The notes under the pieces were generated by a model that worked only from the letters and a program-made list of their open reading frames with translations, ran no database searches and was not told the DNA's origin. Below are positions 22,242 to 30,426 of a stretch of DNA of 64,000 nucleotides, piece by piece. The DNA lies in assembly GCF_021117295.1 (NCBI RefSeq), contig NZ_CP088247.1, positions 372,001 to 436,000 of the forward strand, in the 5' to 3' direction. Both the position numbers and the translations under genes were made by a program. Each line of letters opens with the position of its first letter. Position 1 is the first letter of the stretch. Origin of the DNA: Methylorubrum sp. B1-46 (GTDB lineage: Bacteria > Pseudomonadota > Alphaproteobacteria > Rhizobiales > Beijerinckiaceae).

Positions 22242-24104
22242 ATGTCTATCCCAGCACAGGGCGCGGTAGGCGCTGAGACGATGACGGCGGAGGCCAAGAC
22301 GGTTTCTGCCCGAACCCTCGCCGGGATGCTCCGCAGCCGCATCGAGCGCGCCGCCGAGCACAAATCCGAGACCGTCAGCCTCGGGCAGTTCTTCGCCGAT
22401 CAGATCCACCGATACCTCACGGAGGCAGGCCATGGACCCGAACATGATGCGCGGATTGGGGACGTTCCTGCTGACGGCGGCGATCCTGATCGCGATCGTG
22501 GCCGGGATTGGGGGCTTCGTGCTCGGCAAGTTCATCTAGAGGCGCTGTCAAAGCGCGCCGCCGGTGGGAAGTGGTTCGCCAGCACCAATGGCGCGGACGG
22601 CCTTGCGCGCCTCGACAACGGCACGGACGGCATGTTCCCGATCCGCGGCGAGTGGCACGAGATCGAGTTCGTCGAAGCGCTCGTGAACGCCTACCGCCAC
22701 GGTGATCTCGCCACACCCGCTCCCCGCACGGACGGCGGGATGACGGCGGGGGAGGATCACGCATGGACGTTTGAGCGGACGCGCACCTACCTGCTGGCCG
22801 AACTTGAACGGCTTCGCGCAGACCTTCACACAATCGGCGAAGATCTGACCGGCGAGCAAGGGAAAGCCGCCTCGTGGCTCGACGTTGCAACCGGGCGCGT
22901 GGCGAACGTGTCGTCCGTCCTAGCTTCAGCCACCCCCGCCCAGCCGGCAGGGGCCGTGCCGGATGGACTGCGGGCGCTGAGCGAGGCGGCGACGAAGGGC
23001 GAGTGGTACACCGAGAGCGAAAAGTGCGACGGGTCCTATGGCTCGGGAGAGGACTGCGGCGAGGGGTATCTCGCCTACAGCATTCTGACGGACGCCGAGC
23101 CCCGCTACGGCAACCCTGGCGTGATCGCGGAGACGAGCAACAGCACGCTCGGCGTCATTCACGAGGAGGCGGACGAGGACGGCTTCACGGCTTGGGACGA
23201 GACCGCACGGGCGAACACCGCGTTCATCGTCGCCGCCGTCAATTTCGTCCGCACCCTCCTCGCCTCCCATCCGGCCGGGCAGAGCGCCGGGTCGGGGGCG
23301 GAGACCGATGCGCTCGTTGATCGGTTTTCGGCGGCCCTGAAGGTGAAACTGCGCGCAGCCGAGGCTAAGTACGGCTGGAAGAACGGGTGGCTCAAGAGTG
23401 ACTGGCAGGTGGAGTGCCAGAACGGTCTCCTACGCCACGTCGGCAAGGGCGACCCGCTCGACGTGGCAGCCTACGCAGCGTTTTGCTGGCATCACGGATG
23501 GCCCTCTGCATCAAGGCGATCAACTGACCTCGTTACTGGCGCCGTGATACCGACAGCAGGTGCCATTGCAGCGTACGAAACGCGCTACCCAGATGGCTCG
23601 CTTTCGGAAACCAGCGACAACACCATTGAGGCTTGGAACCGGGTCGCAGCCGCTGTTTGCCTCGCCGAGAAGCCCGCCCCCGACAGCACCAGCACGGGGG
23701 CGGCGGAGACGGTGGCGGTTCCAGTTGAGCCGACGCCCGGTATGGTCGAGGCCGGCTATCGGAACTCGAAGGGCTCTGGGAACATCAAGGGCGTCTATAG
23801 CGCCATGCTCGCGGCCCGCCCGGAAGCCCCCTCGGATGCGGGGTGGAGAGACATCAGCACGGCAGCCCCGGAGGCGCAGGGGGCGTGGAGCTTCGACATG
23901 GAGGCCGCGCCGCGGGACGGCACTCCCATCAACGTCGCCCGAGACAACGGCTGCGGCTGGGATCTTCTGACTGTCTGGTGGAGCGGGTCGGACACGGAAT
24001 ACCCGTGGCACACCGAGTCCGGCGCAGCCTATCCCGAGCATCGGTTCGACTGCTGGGCGCGTCTGCCCGCCCCGCCGGACTCCTCCGGTCAGGGAGGGCG
24101 CTAA
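22242..24104 (+). CDS. Mosaic Ea22-like / DUF550-DUF551-like accessory ORF
   Basis: The 620-residue ORF joins several modules. 1-62: helical segment of a separate gene type. 63-98: Asp/Gly/Arg-rich stretch that overlaps a small membrane-protein gene in another frame. 99-165: Ea22-like unit (LSKRAAGGKWFAS). 240-330: second Ea22-like unit (LRALSEAATKGEWYTE...). About 335-405: DUF550-like block (KYGWKNGWLKSDW, GDPLDVAAYAAFCWHHGW). About 530-620: DUF551-like end (EAAPRDGTPI...WARLPAPP). Such modules are usually separate or shuffled phage accessory genes. The first junction looks like a fusion that lost a stop codon. Confidence 0.6.
   Translation: MSIPAQGAVGAETMTAEAKTVSARTLAGMLRSRIERAAEHKSETVSLGQFFADQIHRYLTEAGHGPEHDARIGDVPADGGDPDRDRGRDWGLRARQVHLEALSKRAAGGKWFASTNGADGLARLDNGTDGMFPIRGEWHEIEFVEALVNAYRHGDLATPAPRTDGGMTAGEDHAWTFERTRTYLLAELERLRADLHTIGEDLTGEQGKAASWLDVATGRVANVSSVLASATPAQPAGAVPDGLRALSEAATKGEWYTESEKCDGSYGSGEDCGEGYLAYSILTDAEPRYGNPGVIAETSNSTLGVIHEEADEDGFTAWDETARANTAFIVAAVNFVRTLLASHPAGQSAGSGAETDALVDRFSAALKVKLRAAEAKYGWKNGWLKSDWQVECQNGLLRHVGKGDPLDVAAYAAFCWHHGWPSASRRSTDLVTGAVIPTAGAIAAYETRYPDGSLSETSDNTIEAWNRVAAAVCLAEKPAPDSTSTGAAETVAVPVEPTPGMVEAGYRNSKGSGNIKGVYSAMLAARPEAPSDAGWRDISTAAPEAQGAWSFDMEAAPRDGTPINVARDNGCGWDLLTVWWSGSDTEYPWHTESGAAYPEHRFDCWARLPAPPDSSGQGGR
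22432..22539 (+). CDS. Tiny membrane protein nested in the mosaic ORF
   Basis: A 35-residue frame from ATG 22432, with GGAGG six bases upstream (the best ribosome-binding site of this segment). It encodes a near-complete transmembrane helix (GTFLLTAAILIAIVAGIGGF) and ends in TAG. It lies in a different frame from the surrounding ORF, whose translation here is polar and implausible, so this is probably the real gene at this position. Confidence 0.6.
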   Translation: MDPNMMRGLGTFLLTAAILIAIVAGIGGFVLGKFI

Positions 24105-24105
24105 G

Positions 24106-24603
24106 ATGTACCAGTTCAGTGTCAACGCACCGATGCCTGCGGGCACGAAGGCGCCTCCTGTCGTCTACCGCTCTCCGTTTGCTCTGGGGCAGACGGTCTA
24201 TGTGGGCGAGGACGATGCCACCAAAGCCATCGTGACCGGCATCCTCTGGAAGGAGGAGGCTCCGCAGATCGAACTATCCTGGATGCACAACGGGACGTTC
24301 ATGAGCACGTGGGTCAGCTCGCGGCTGGTGCGCCCCGCTGATCCAGACGCATCCAAGACTCGCCCTCTCGAAATCACACCGGCCCACATAGAAGATGTCC
24401 TTTCCTCAATAAGAGGAGGAACAGCGACACGTGATACGGCTGAACTCATGGAGTTCATCGCCGATCGTCTCGTTGAGGTGCACGGCGAAAAACCCAACGT
24501 AGACTACATTTTGGCACTGCGAGAGAGGGCCGAGTTCTTGCGCCAAGCCGCGAAGGACTGCCGCTCTATCCTGGTCGCTACCAAAAAGACGGAAGTAGCC
24601 TGA
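24106..24603 (+). CDS. Hypothetical phage protein
   Basis: The 165-residue product has an N-terminal half resembling a small SH3-like barrel (SPFALGQTVYVGEDDATKAIVTGILW) and a helical C-terminal half. It starts 1 base after the mosaic ORF stop and ends 1 base before the next ATG. Codon use and GC are slightly lower than in neighbours. No function assigned. Confidence 0.6.
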   Translation: MYQFSVNAPMPAGTKAPPVVYRSPFALGQTVYVGEDDATKAIVTGILWKEEAPQIELSWMHNGTFMSTWVSSRLVRPADPDASKTRPLEITPAHIEDVLSSIRGGTATRDTAELMEFIADRLVEVHGEKPNVDYILALRERAEFLRQAAKDCRSILVATKKTEVA

Positions 24604-24604
24604 C

Positions 24605-25063
24605 ATGGCCCATCATCCCGAGCACATCACCGTTAGGCTCAGCGCATTCGGCGAGGTCGAGCGCGATCGCGAGATTGAGCGGCTGCAAAACGAGAACGAG
24701 AACTTGCGGCATGCGCTCGACCGCACCCGCAACGTGCTCAACAACATGGCGATGGAGCATGAAACCGGCTGGCGCTCCATTTTCGCGCGCTGGCCCATCC
24801 ACCATGAGCCGCTGCGATCCGATGCTCGCGGCCTGCTGCCGGTGGTCGATGCCGCTCTGGCCCAGCGTGCGAGCCGCGACGAGGAAGCCGAAGAACTATT
24901 CCAGTCCGAGCGTATTTCGGCGGCTCTCGCGACCTACGACTTCGTCCTCGGCGACATCGAGACGAACTATGAAGACCGCGAAGAGCGCATTTTCGACGCG
25001 ATGAAGGCTGCTATCCAGCGTGCGGATCACATCGCTCGAACCGGTCGGACTGGGGAGCGCTGA
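24605..25063 (+). CDS. Coiled-coil hypothetical protein
   Basis: A 152-residue protein with a predicted coiled coil at about residues 17-50 (EVERDREIERLQNENENL) and an acidic helical C-terminus (EEAEELFQSERISAALATYD). It is one base from the gene before and after. Oligomerisation is likely; no enzymatic motif is visible. Confidence 0.6.
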   Translation: MAHHPEHITVRLSAFGEVERDREIERLQNENENLRHALDRTRNVLNNMAMEHETGWRSIFARWPIHHEPLRSDARGLLPVVDAALAQRASRDEEAEELFQSERISAALATYDFVLGDIETNYEDREERIFDAMKAAIQRADHIARTGRTGER

Positions 25064-25064
25064 G

Positions 25065-25715
25065 ATGGTCGAACATCGAGAGCACGCTCGGGAACTGATC
25101 CGGCACTCGCTCAAGGTCGGCGCCCCCGGCCTTGCCGAGCCAGCCCGCGAAGCCATCGTCCGCAGCATCATGCTGAAGCTCGAAGGCAAGGTGCTCGCCC
25201 CGCTCCTCGCCGCCCTTCAGCAGGTCACGGCCGAGAGGGACGAATACGCCCTGGTGTTGTCCGACTGCGCTGCGGCTCTGGCACAAGTCCCGCTCGGGCA
25301 GCTTCCGGGCTGTGTCGATATGATGGTGGTCTCGGCGCTGGACGCCCCGCTTCCGAATGGCGAGCGATCTGAGATCATCGCGGCAGCGGAACGGATCAAG
25401 GCGCGTGTCACGGCCGAGAGGGACGAGGCGCGGGCCGAACTAGCCCGGCTCCGGGCCGAGGGAGAGGCGAAGGACAGGGCGCTGAAGGCGAAGGCCGAGG
25501 AGCAGGTCGCCTATTGGCGCAAGCGTCAGCAGGCCGAGAAGTGTCTTGAGGATGGCGCCAGCGAAGACGGGCTGACCTACACGCCGATCGGCGACGTGGC
25601 CGCTTGGCAGGGCGGCTACTGCAACGACCGCATGTCCGAGGCCGATTGGTGGCTGAAGACCATCCTGCACTGGCCGAACGAAGCCGCCCGCGCGGCCACG
25701 GCAAGGGAGGGGTAG
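25065..25715 (+). CDS. Coiled-coil phage accessory protein
   Basis: 216 residues from the ATG at 25065 (GGGGAG ten bases upstream). N-terminal helices (REAIVRSIMLKLEGKVLAPL) lead to a coiled coil (about 125-165, TAERDEARAELARLRAEGEA). A conserved-looking Trp-rich end follows (VAAWQGGYCNDRMSEADWW). Similar Ea22-type proteins combine coiled coils with small C-terminal domains. Function unknown. Confidence 0.6.
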   Translation: MVEHREHARELIRHSLKVGAPGLAEPAREAIVRSIMLKLEGKVLAPLLAALQQVTAERDEYALVLSDCAAALAQVPLGQLPGCVDMMVVSALDAPLPNGERSEIIAAAERIKARVTAERDEARAELARLRAEGEAKDRALKAKAEEQVAYWRKRQQAEKCLEDGASEDGLTYTPIGDVAAWQGGYCNDRMSEADWWLKTILHWPNEAARAATAREG

Positions 25716-25719
25716 AGCC

Positions 25720-26109
25720 ATGATTGCCCGACAAATCGTCTATTTTGGCCAGCCCGCCGTCGTCATCTGCGACGCCAACTGCGGCAAGGCTTGGGGCATC
25801 CATGGCCGGCCGAAGGCCCGCCTCGGCGAAGATCCCGACGACTTCGCCTATCTCGCCGACAATGAGGTCGGGGAAGCCCCTGCCGATCCCGGCACGTACG
25901 AGGGCGGCCACGCCAAGCCGACGCATCCCGACGAGCGCTTGAACAAGTGGTGTGTCCGCGCCTGCGAGCGCTGCACGATGTCGAGTTCAGGCGGCGCGGG
26001 CCAAGTGATTGAGGCGACCGACTTCAGCCGGCGCCTCTTCAACCAGCCCTGGAAGCACCAACCCCCCACCCCTGCGCTCAACCGTGAGGAGGCCGACCGT
26101 CATGGGTGA
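25720..26109 (+). CDS. Hypothetical phage protein with Cys pairs
   Basis: A 129-residue protein with CDANC near residue 17 and CVRACERC near 78-85, enough for one zinc site. The centre (HGRPKARLGEDPDDFAYLAD) recalls phage proteins of unknown function found beside Ea22-like genes. It begins 4 bases after the preceding stop and overlaps the next gene by 8 bases. Confidence 0.55.
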   Translation: MIARQIVYFGQPAVVICDANCGKAWGIHGRPKARLGEDPDDFAYLADNEVGEAPADPGTYEGGHAKPTHPDERLNKWCVRACERCTMSSSGGAGQVIEATDFSRRLFNQPWKHQPPTPALNREEADRHG

Positions 26110-26254
26110 GCGCATCCGAGCCCTCATCACGCAGGCCGAACACTGGCGCGACCAGCACGCCCGCGCCGGCAATTCCATTGACGCCGCCGCCTGCGCCATC
26201 CGCATCCGCGCGCTGCAAGACGCCCTCAAGATCGTGGAGGCAGGTCGTCCATGA
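26102..26254 (+). CDS. Small helical hypothetical protein
   Basis: A 50-residue product, essentially one or two amphipathic helices (ALITQAEHWRDQHARAGNSI). The ATG at 26102 overlaps the preceding stop by 8 bases, and its stop overlaps the next ATG (ATGA). A longer upstream start would lie wholly within the preceding gene and is rejected. Confidence 0.5.
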   Translation: MGERIRALITQAEHWRDQHARAGNSIDAAACAIRIRALQDALKIVEAGRP

Positions 26255-26457
26255 ACCGCCAGCAACGCCGCGCCCTCGAAGCCAAGGGCCTGACCGTCTT
26301 CCTGTTCTTCCGCGCCGGGCCTGACGGGAAGCTGTTCTTCTACCCGGTCGAGATCCCGGCCGCCCACCTAGACGACAACATCCGGCTCAACCCCGGCACG
26401 GTGAAGGTCGAGGACGTGAACGGCAACGTGGTTTGGGAGGCGCCCCGTGTCCACTGA
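26251..26457 (+). CDS. Small hypothetical protein
   Basis: A 68-residue product with a basic N-terminus (MNRQQRRALEAKG) followed by a compact beta-rich domain (LTVFLFFRAGPDGKLFFYPV). ATGA overlap with the upstream gene; an 11-base overlap with the downstream GTG. No family recognised. Confidence 0.55.
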   Translation: MNRQQRRALEAKGLTVFLFFRAGPDGKLFFYPVEIPAAHLDDNIRLNPGTVKVEDVNGNVVWEAPRVH

Positions 26458-26794
26458 TCCCAAGAGCCTCGCCGCCGAGATCGAGGCGGTGACCTGCTCA
26501 CTGACGTGCGCCGAGCAGTACCTGATAGAGGCCGATTTTGGCGCCGCCGCCGCTGCTGTGCGGGAAGCCTCAAGGCTCTTGGAAGCCCAAGCCGCCGAGA
26601 TCGCCGCCCTCCAGAGCCGTGCCTTTGAGGACGGGGCGCGGTGGATGCGGGAGAGGGCGATTGCCGCCATCGACATGCACGACCGCGAGCGCCGCGAGTG
26701 GGTCAACGGCTCGCTGTGGCACATCCTGACCGGCGAGACGTCCAAGCGTGTCGCCGCCCTCCCTCTCCAGCCCGAAGGGGAGCGGAATGCGTAA
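26447..26794 (+). CDS. Ea22-like small accessory protein
   Basis: A 115-residue helical protein from a GTG start. It has the layout of short phage proteins with a helical Ala-rich repeat followed by EDGARWMRERAIAAID. That sequence resembles the mid-region of many phage accessory proteins of unknown function. It overlaps the following gene by 8 bases. Confidence 0.55.
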   Translation: MSTDPKSLAAEIEAVTCSLTCAEQYLIEADFGAAAAAVREASRLLEAQAAEIAALQSRAFEDGARWMRERAIAAIDMHDRERREWVNGSLWHILTGETSKRVAALPLQPEGERNA

Positions 26795-27071
26795 GCTCAC
26801 CGACGCACAGCGCGACTTTCTCAACTGGCTGGCGACGCAGCCAAACCACACAAGCGAGTGGACACGAAATGGCAAACGCACCATGCGCGGGCCGAAGCAC
26901 TGGACTCATATGAAGGTCAGCGGGCCAACAAGCTCGTGGCTGATCGAAAAGGGCCAGCTTGACGGCATTCGCGGCCTCTATGGTCCAGCCGAGTTCGGCA
27001 GCAGAAACCTCTACGCCTTAACCGACGCTGGCCGCGCCGCCCTCGCCGAACAGGAGAAGGGCGATGCGTAG
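26787..27071 (+). CDS. Hypothetical wHTH-like phage protein
   Basis: A 94-residue basic protein (GGGGAGCGG precedes the ATG). DAQRDFLNWLATQP, then STSSWLIEKG-like helices and YALTDAGRAALAE suggest a winged-helix-type fold, as in small phage transcription factors. GC content is lower than in neighbours. Assignment is tentative. Confidence 0.5.
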   Translation: MRKLTDAQRDFLNWLATQPNHTSEWTRNGKRTMRGPKHWTHMKVSGPTSSWLIEKGQLDGIRGLYGPAEFGSRNLYALTDAGRAALAEQEKGDA

Positions 27072-27246
27072 CGTGATCGTCCTGTCCCTCCTGACATGGG
27101 GCCTGATCGAGGCCGGCCGCTTCGTCAGCGACGGGTTCAGTTGGGGCCTCGCCGTGGGCTGCGCCTACGCCAGCCTCATCGCCTACGTCGTTGCCCGTCG
27201 AGCCACCCCCACCACCGAAGACAAGGGGAGAGAGGATCGTGCCTAG
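27064..27246 (+). CDS. Small two-helix membrane protein
   Basis: A 60-residue product with two hydrophobic segments (SVIVLSLLTWGLIEAG and GLAVGCAYASLIAYVVA) and a charged C-terminus, a topology shared by small holins. It is far from the terminase and lysis region, so a membrane accessory role is as likely. It overlaps neighbours by 8 bases at both ends. Confidence 0.55.
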   Translation: MRSVIVLSLLTWGLIEAGRFVSDGFSWGLAVGCAYASLIAYVVARRATPTTEDKGREDRA

Positions 27247-27469
27247 AGAGAGGGGCATCCTCGACTGCGGCGTCTCTTACGAGAGGCTACGCAAGGCGAC
27301 GGCGGAAGCTGCCTACATCGTGGAGCAGTACGGAGAAGTTTATGCGCCCATTTTCGATCGGCTGTACGCCGAATTGCAAAAGGCAGAGTCCGAGGCCGCG
27401 CCGCGAGATCGCGCCCAGCGCTTCCTTGACGCCTACACCATGGACGGCGGCTTGAAGGCGATCCGCTGA
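27239..27469 (+). CDS. Small hypothetical protein, last gene of the rightward operon
   Basis: A 76-residue helical protein from the GTG at 27239 (AYIVEQYGEVYAPIFDRLYA). The frame is open upstream, but only across the preceding gene. Its 3' end overlaps the 3' end of the integrase gene on the other strand by 37 bases, so rightward transcripts would be antisense to the integrase mRNA. Confidence 0.6.
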   Translation: MPRERGILDCGVSYERLRKATAEAAYIVEQYGEVYAPIFDRLYAELQKAESEAAPRDRAQRFLDAYTMDGGLKAIR

Positions 27470-28746
27470 AGCCACTCCTGTTTCTGCTCCAGGCTCGGCC
27501 CGAGGCCGTATCTGGGGCGGTGAAACTTGTGGCCCATGAGCGCCGCCATCAGCTTGTCGGGCGCCTCCACCTTCGTCAGCCGGTCTTCGAACGTGTGCCG
27601 CAGTGAGTAGAGCGTCTGCCCCTCAATCGGCAGGAGGCCGCGGCTATGCAGGATCTTGTTCACTGCCGCCGAAAGCGACGCCGCCTTGTCCCGGTAGCGA
27701 GGGAAGCCTTTCGGTTGCGCGCGGGCGGCCATGAGCGACACGCCAACCAGCGGGATTTCTCGGGCCGACTGGTCCGTCTTCATGCGCCGGCCGTCAGCTC
27801 GCACGATGACGTGCGGCACGGGAGCGTCCAACCGGATCGTGTCGCCGTTGAGGTTGCAGGCTTCCGACAAGCGCAGCCCCGTCTCTACAATCAGGTAGAT
27901 TACACGTCGCGCCTCGTCGTTGAGGCCGTCCAACGCACCGTCAGCCAGGATGCGCTCCTGCACGAAGGGCGGAAGGAACGCGACGCGCTGACCTCCCGAC
28001 GCACCACGGATGCGCATCTCGGAGAAGACAGGGCCAAGGCCGATCCGCATTGCGCGCTCGACCGCTTTGAACATCGTGTTGAGATGCCCGAAGTCCTTGT
28101 TCGCCGTATCGGGATCAAGCTCTTCGTCTGCGACGCGCCCCTGCCACCATTCGCGAAAATCGAGGGCTTGGTCGCGCGTCACGCTTGATATGGGCCGGTC
28201 GCCAACGACCTGGATCAGGTTAGCCACTGCTCGGAGTTTGGGGTTGCGCCACTTGCGAACTTGATCGGGCGAGAGGTCGCGAATGTCCGTCGCGCTCAGC
28301 CTCTCGTACTCAGCGAACAGATCGGACAACATCAATTTCGGCTGCTTCACGCCGCCGGCCAGCGCGCTCACGCTCAGTTCGTGCAGCTCGCTCCCCGACG
28401 TAGACGCAGCCTCTAGGCGGGCGACAATCTCAGGGATGGGGAGGCGGGACACCTCTGCCGCTGGCAGGTAATCGAAGCCAAAGCCTCGCGCGCGCTTCCT
28501 CGCGGCATCGTAACGCTTGTGGGCTTCTTCGGCCTGGCCGTTCAGCAGCCCGAGCCAGAATGCTTCAAGCTCCCCGTTGATCTTGTCGGCAACGCGCCGG
28601 GCCTTGGCGCCGCGGGGATCTTCCACAACCCGGATGCGGGTGGACTGCCGGACGATGCCGCGCCGGTCGAGATCGGCGACGTTCAGAGGGACGCGTCGGC
28701 TGTAGTGCCAAACGCCGTCGCGCTTCAAAAGGTAGTCGCCAGACAT
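27433..28746 (-). CDS. Phage tyrosine integrase
   Basis: Site-specific recombinase that inserts and excises the prophage. The 437-residue protein has an N-terminal arm-binding part, a SAM-like core-binding domain (about 135-235) and a catalytic domain with R292 (ETGLRLSEA), K323, R383 (YSLRHTF; Tyr in the usual first His position), H406 (LMGHKFH) and Y413 as likely nucleophile. It starts 110 bases from the 3' end of tRNA-Ser, the expected layout when attP lies beside int. Confidence 0.9.
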   Translation of the reverse strand: MSGDYLLKRDGVWHYSRRVPLNVADLDRRGIVRQSTRIRVVEDPRGAKARRVADKINGELEAFWLGLLNGQAEEAHKRYDAARKRARGFGFDYLPAAEVSRLPIPEIVARLEAASTSGSELHELSVSALAGGVKQPKLMLSDLFAEYERLSATDIRDLSPDQVRKWRNPKLRAVANLIQVVGDRPISSVTRDQALDFREWWQGRVADEELDPDTANKDFGHLNTMFKAVERAMRIGLGPVFSEMRIRGASGGQRVAFLPPFVQERILADGALDGLNDEARRVIYLIVETGLRLSEACNLNGDTIRLDAPVPHVIVRADGRRMKTDQSAREIPLVGVSLMAARAQPKGFPRYRDKAASLSAAVNKILHSRGLLPIEGQTLYSLRHTFEDRLTKVEAPDKLMAALMGHKFHRPRYGLGPSLEQKQEWLQRIAFKPPSMV

Positions 28747-28855
28747 GGGGGCCGTGTGTTACGTTCTGTATGACGCCTTGTAGCACGAACATAGGAGCCA
28801 AGCGCAAGGGCTTAGTGAATTATCGTTATTTTACAGGAGCTTAGGCGATGTCGAG

Positions 28856-28945
28856 TGGCGGAGAGGGGGGGATTCGAACCCCCGATGGGCTTGCACCCAT
28901 GCCGCATTTCGAGTGCGGTGCATTCAACCGCTCTGCCACCTCTCC
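28856..28945 (-). tRNA. tRNA-Ser(CGA), prophage attachment gene
   Basis: The minus strand folds as a class II tRNA. The acceptor stem GGAGAGG/CCTCTCC carries encoded CCA (28856-28858), the anticodon loop is CTCGAAA between CCGCA and TGCGG, the variable arm is long as in serine tRNAs, and the T-loop is TTCGAAT. The prophage lies on its 3' side, so integration probably used the tRNA 3' end and rebuilt it. A partial copy is expected at the far left border. Confidence 0.95.
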
Positions 28946-29068
28946 GCAGAGGTGTCTCATCGACGGGATGCGCCCTAGCATGCGGTGGGCTGTCCCACAA
29001 GCCGGCTTCGCGTGGGAAGTGCGGATCGCGAACGGAAGGCTCTTGCGGCGGGAGGGGCTGCGGTGTTC

Positions 29069-30391
29069 ATGCCACGCATGTCCGACCTGTTCGTTTCCGC
29101 CGGCCTCGAGACAGGCGCGCCCCGGCCACTCGCGGATCGTCTGCGCCCGCGGCGGCTCTCCGAGGTCGTGGGACAGGAGCACCTGACCGGGCCGGACGGG
29201 GCGCTGACGCGGCTTCTCGCCTCGCGCTCGCTCGGCTCGCTGGTGTTCTGGGGACCGCCCGGCACCGGCAAGACCACCGTGGCCCGGCTTCTCGCTCACG
29301 AGACCGCGCTTCATTTCGAGCAGATCTCGGCGATCTTTTCCGGTATCGCCGATCTGCGGAAGGTGTTCGAGGCGGCGCGCAAGCGCCGTGCAACGGGCCA
29401 GGGCACGCTGCTGTTCGTCGATGAGATCCACCGGTTCAATCGCGCGCAGCTCGATGCCTTCCTGCCGGTCATGGAGGACGGCACCGTCACCCTCGTCGGC
29501 GCGACGACGGAGAATCCCTCCTTCGAACTGAACGCGGCTCTGCTCTCGCGCGCCCGGGTGCTGCTGTTCCGCGCGCTCGATGCGGCCGCGCTCGCCCGGC
29601 TGCTGGCCCGGGCCGAGGAGATGGACAGCCAGCCCCTCCCGCTCGATGAGGAGGCGCGTGCGGCGCTGATCCGCATGGCCGACGGCGACGGGCGCGCCGC
29701 GCTGACTCTGGCGGAGGAGGTGTGGCGCTCGGCCCGTCCCGGCGAGACCCTCGATGCGGAGACGCTGCAGACCCTCGTCCAGCGGCGAGCACCGATCTAC
29801 GACAAGGCGCAGGAGGGGCACTACAACCTCATTTCCGCCCTGCATAAGACCGTGCGCGGCTCAGACCCCGACGCGGCCCTGTACTATCTGTGCCGGATGC
29901 TCGATGCGGGCGAGGACCGGCTCTTCATCGCCCGACGGCTCGTGCGGATGGCGGTGGAGGATATCGGGCTGGCCGACCCGCAGGCTCTCGTCGTGGCCAA
30001 CGCGGCCAAGGACGCCTTCGATTTCCTCGGCTCGCCGGAAGGCGAACTCGCGCTGGCGCAGGTCACCGTCTATCTCGCCTGCGCGCCGAAATCGAACGCG
30101 GTCTACACCGCCTACAAGGCCGCGACGCGGGTGGCGAAGGCCGCCGGTTCGCTGGCGCCGCCGCGCACCATCCTCAACGCGCCGACGGGGCTGATGAAGC
30201 GCATCGGCTACGGCGAGGGGTATCGCTACGACCACGACGAGCCCGACGCTTTCTCCGGCCAGGATTACTGGCCCGAAGCCCTCGGGCGCCAGCACTTCTA
30301 CGAGCCGACGGAGAGGGGCATGGAGACCCGCTACCGGGAGCGGCTCGCCTACTGGGAACGGCTGCGGCAGGACCGCCGCGGCGAGGACTGA
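29069..30391 (+). CDS. rarA: Replication-associated recombination protein A (MgsA/RarA, AAA+ ATPase)
   Basis: Clamp-loader-like ATPase acting at stalled replication forks. The 440-residue product has Walker A GPPGTGKT (62-69), Walker [11 protein letters not shown], sensor 1 GATTENPSF (about 140) and the C-terminal MgsA tetramerisation domain ([32 protein letters not shown]). The ATG at 29069 is chosen; an alternative ATG is at 29078. First chromosomal gene beyond the tRNA. Confidence 0.95.
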   Translation: MPRMSDLFVSAGLETGAPRPLADRLRPRRLSEVVGQEHLTGPDGALTRLLASRSLGSLVFWGPPGTGKTTVARLLAHETALHFEQISAIFSGIADLRKVFEAARKRRATGQGTLLFVDEIHRFNRAQLDAFLPVMEDGTVTLVGATTENPSFELNAALLSRARVLLFRALDAAALARLLARAEEMDSQPLPLDEEARAALIRMADGDGRAALTLAEEVWRSARPGETLDAETLQTLVQRRAPIYDKAQEGHYNLISALHKTVRGSDPDAALYYLCRMLDAGEDRLFIARRLVRMAVEDIGLADPQALVVANAAKDAFDFLGSPEGELALAQVTVYLACAPKSNAVYTAYKAATRVAKAAGSLAPPRTILNAPTGLMKRIGYGEGYRYDHDEPDAFSGQDYWPEALGRQHFYEPTERGMETRYRERLAYWERLRQDRRGED

Positions 30392-30426
30392 CCGTCATAG
30401 GCGATACCGAAGGATTTCGACCGAAC

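Noticed and set aside
28812..29000. Minus-strand frame of 62 codons across tRNA-Ser
   Set aside because: It is the translation of the tRNA gene and its flank; such frames are a known annotation artefact.
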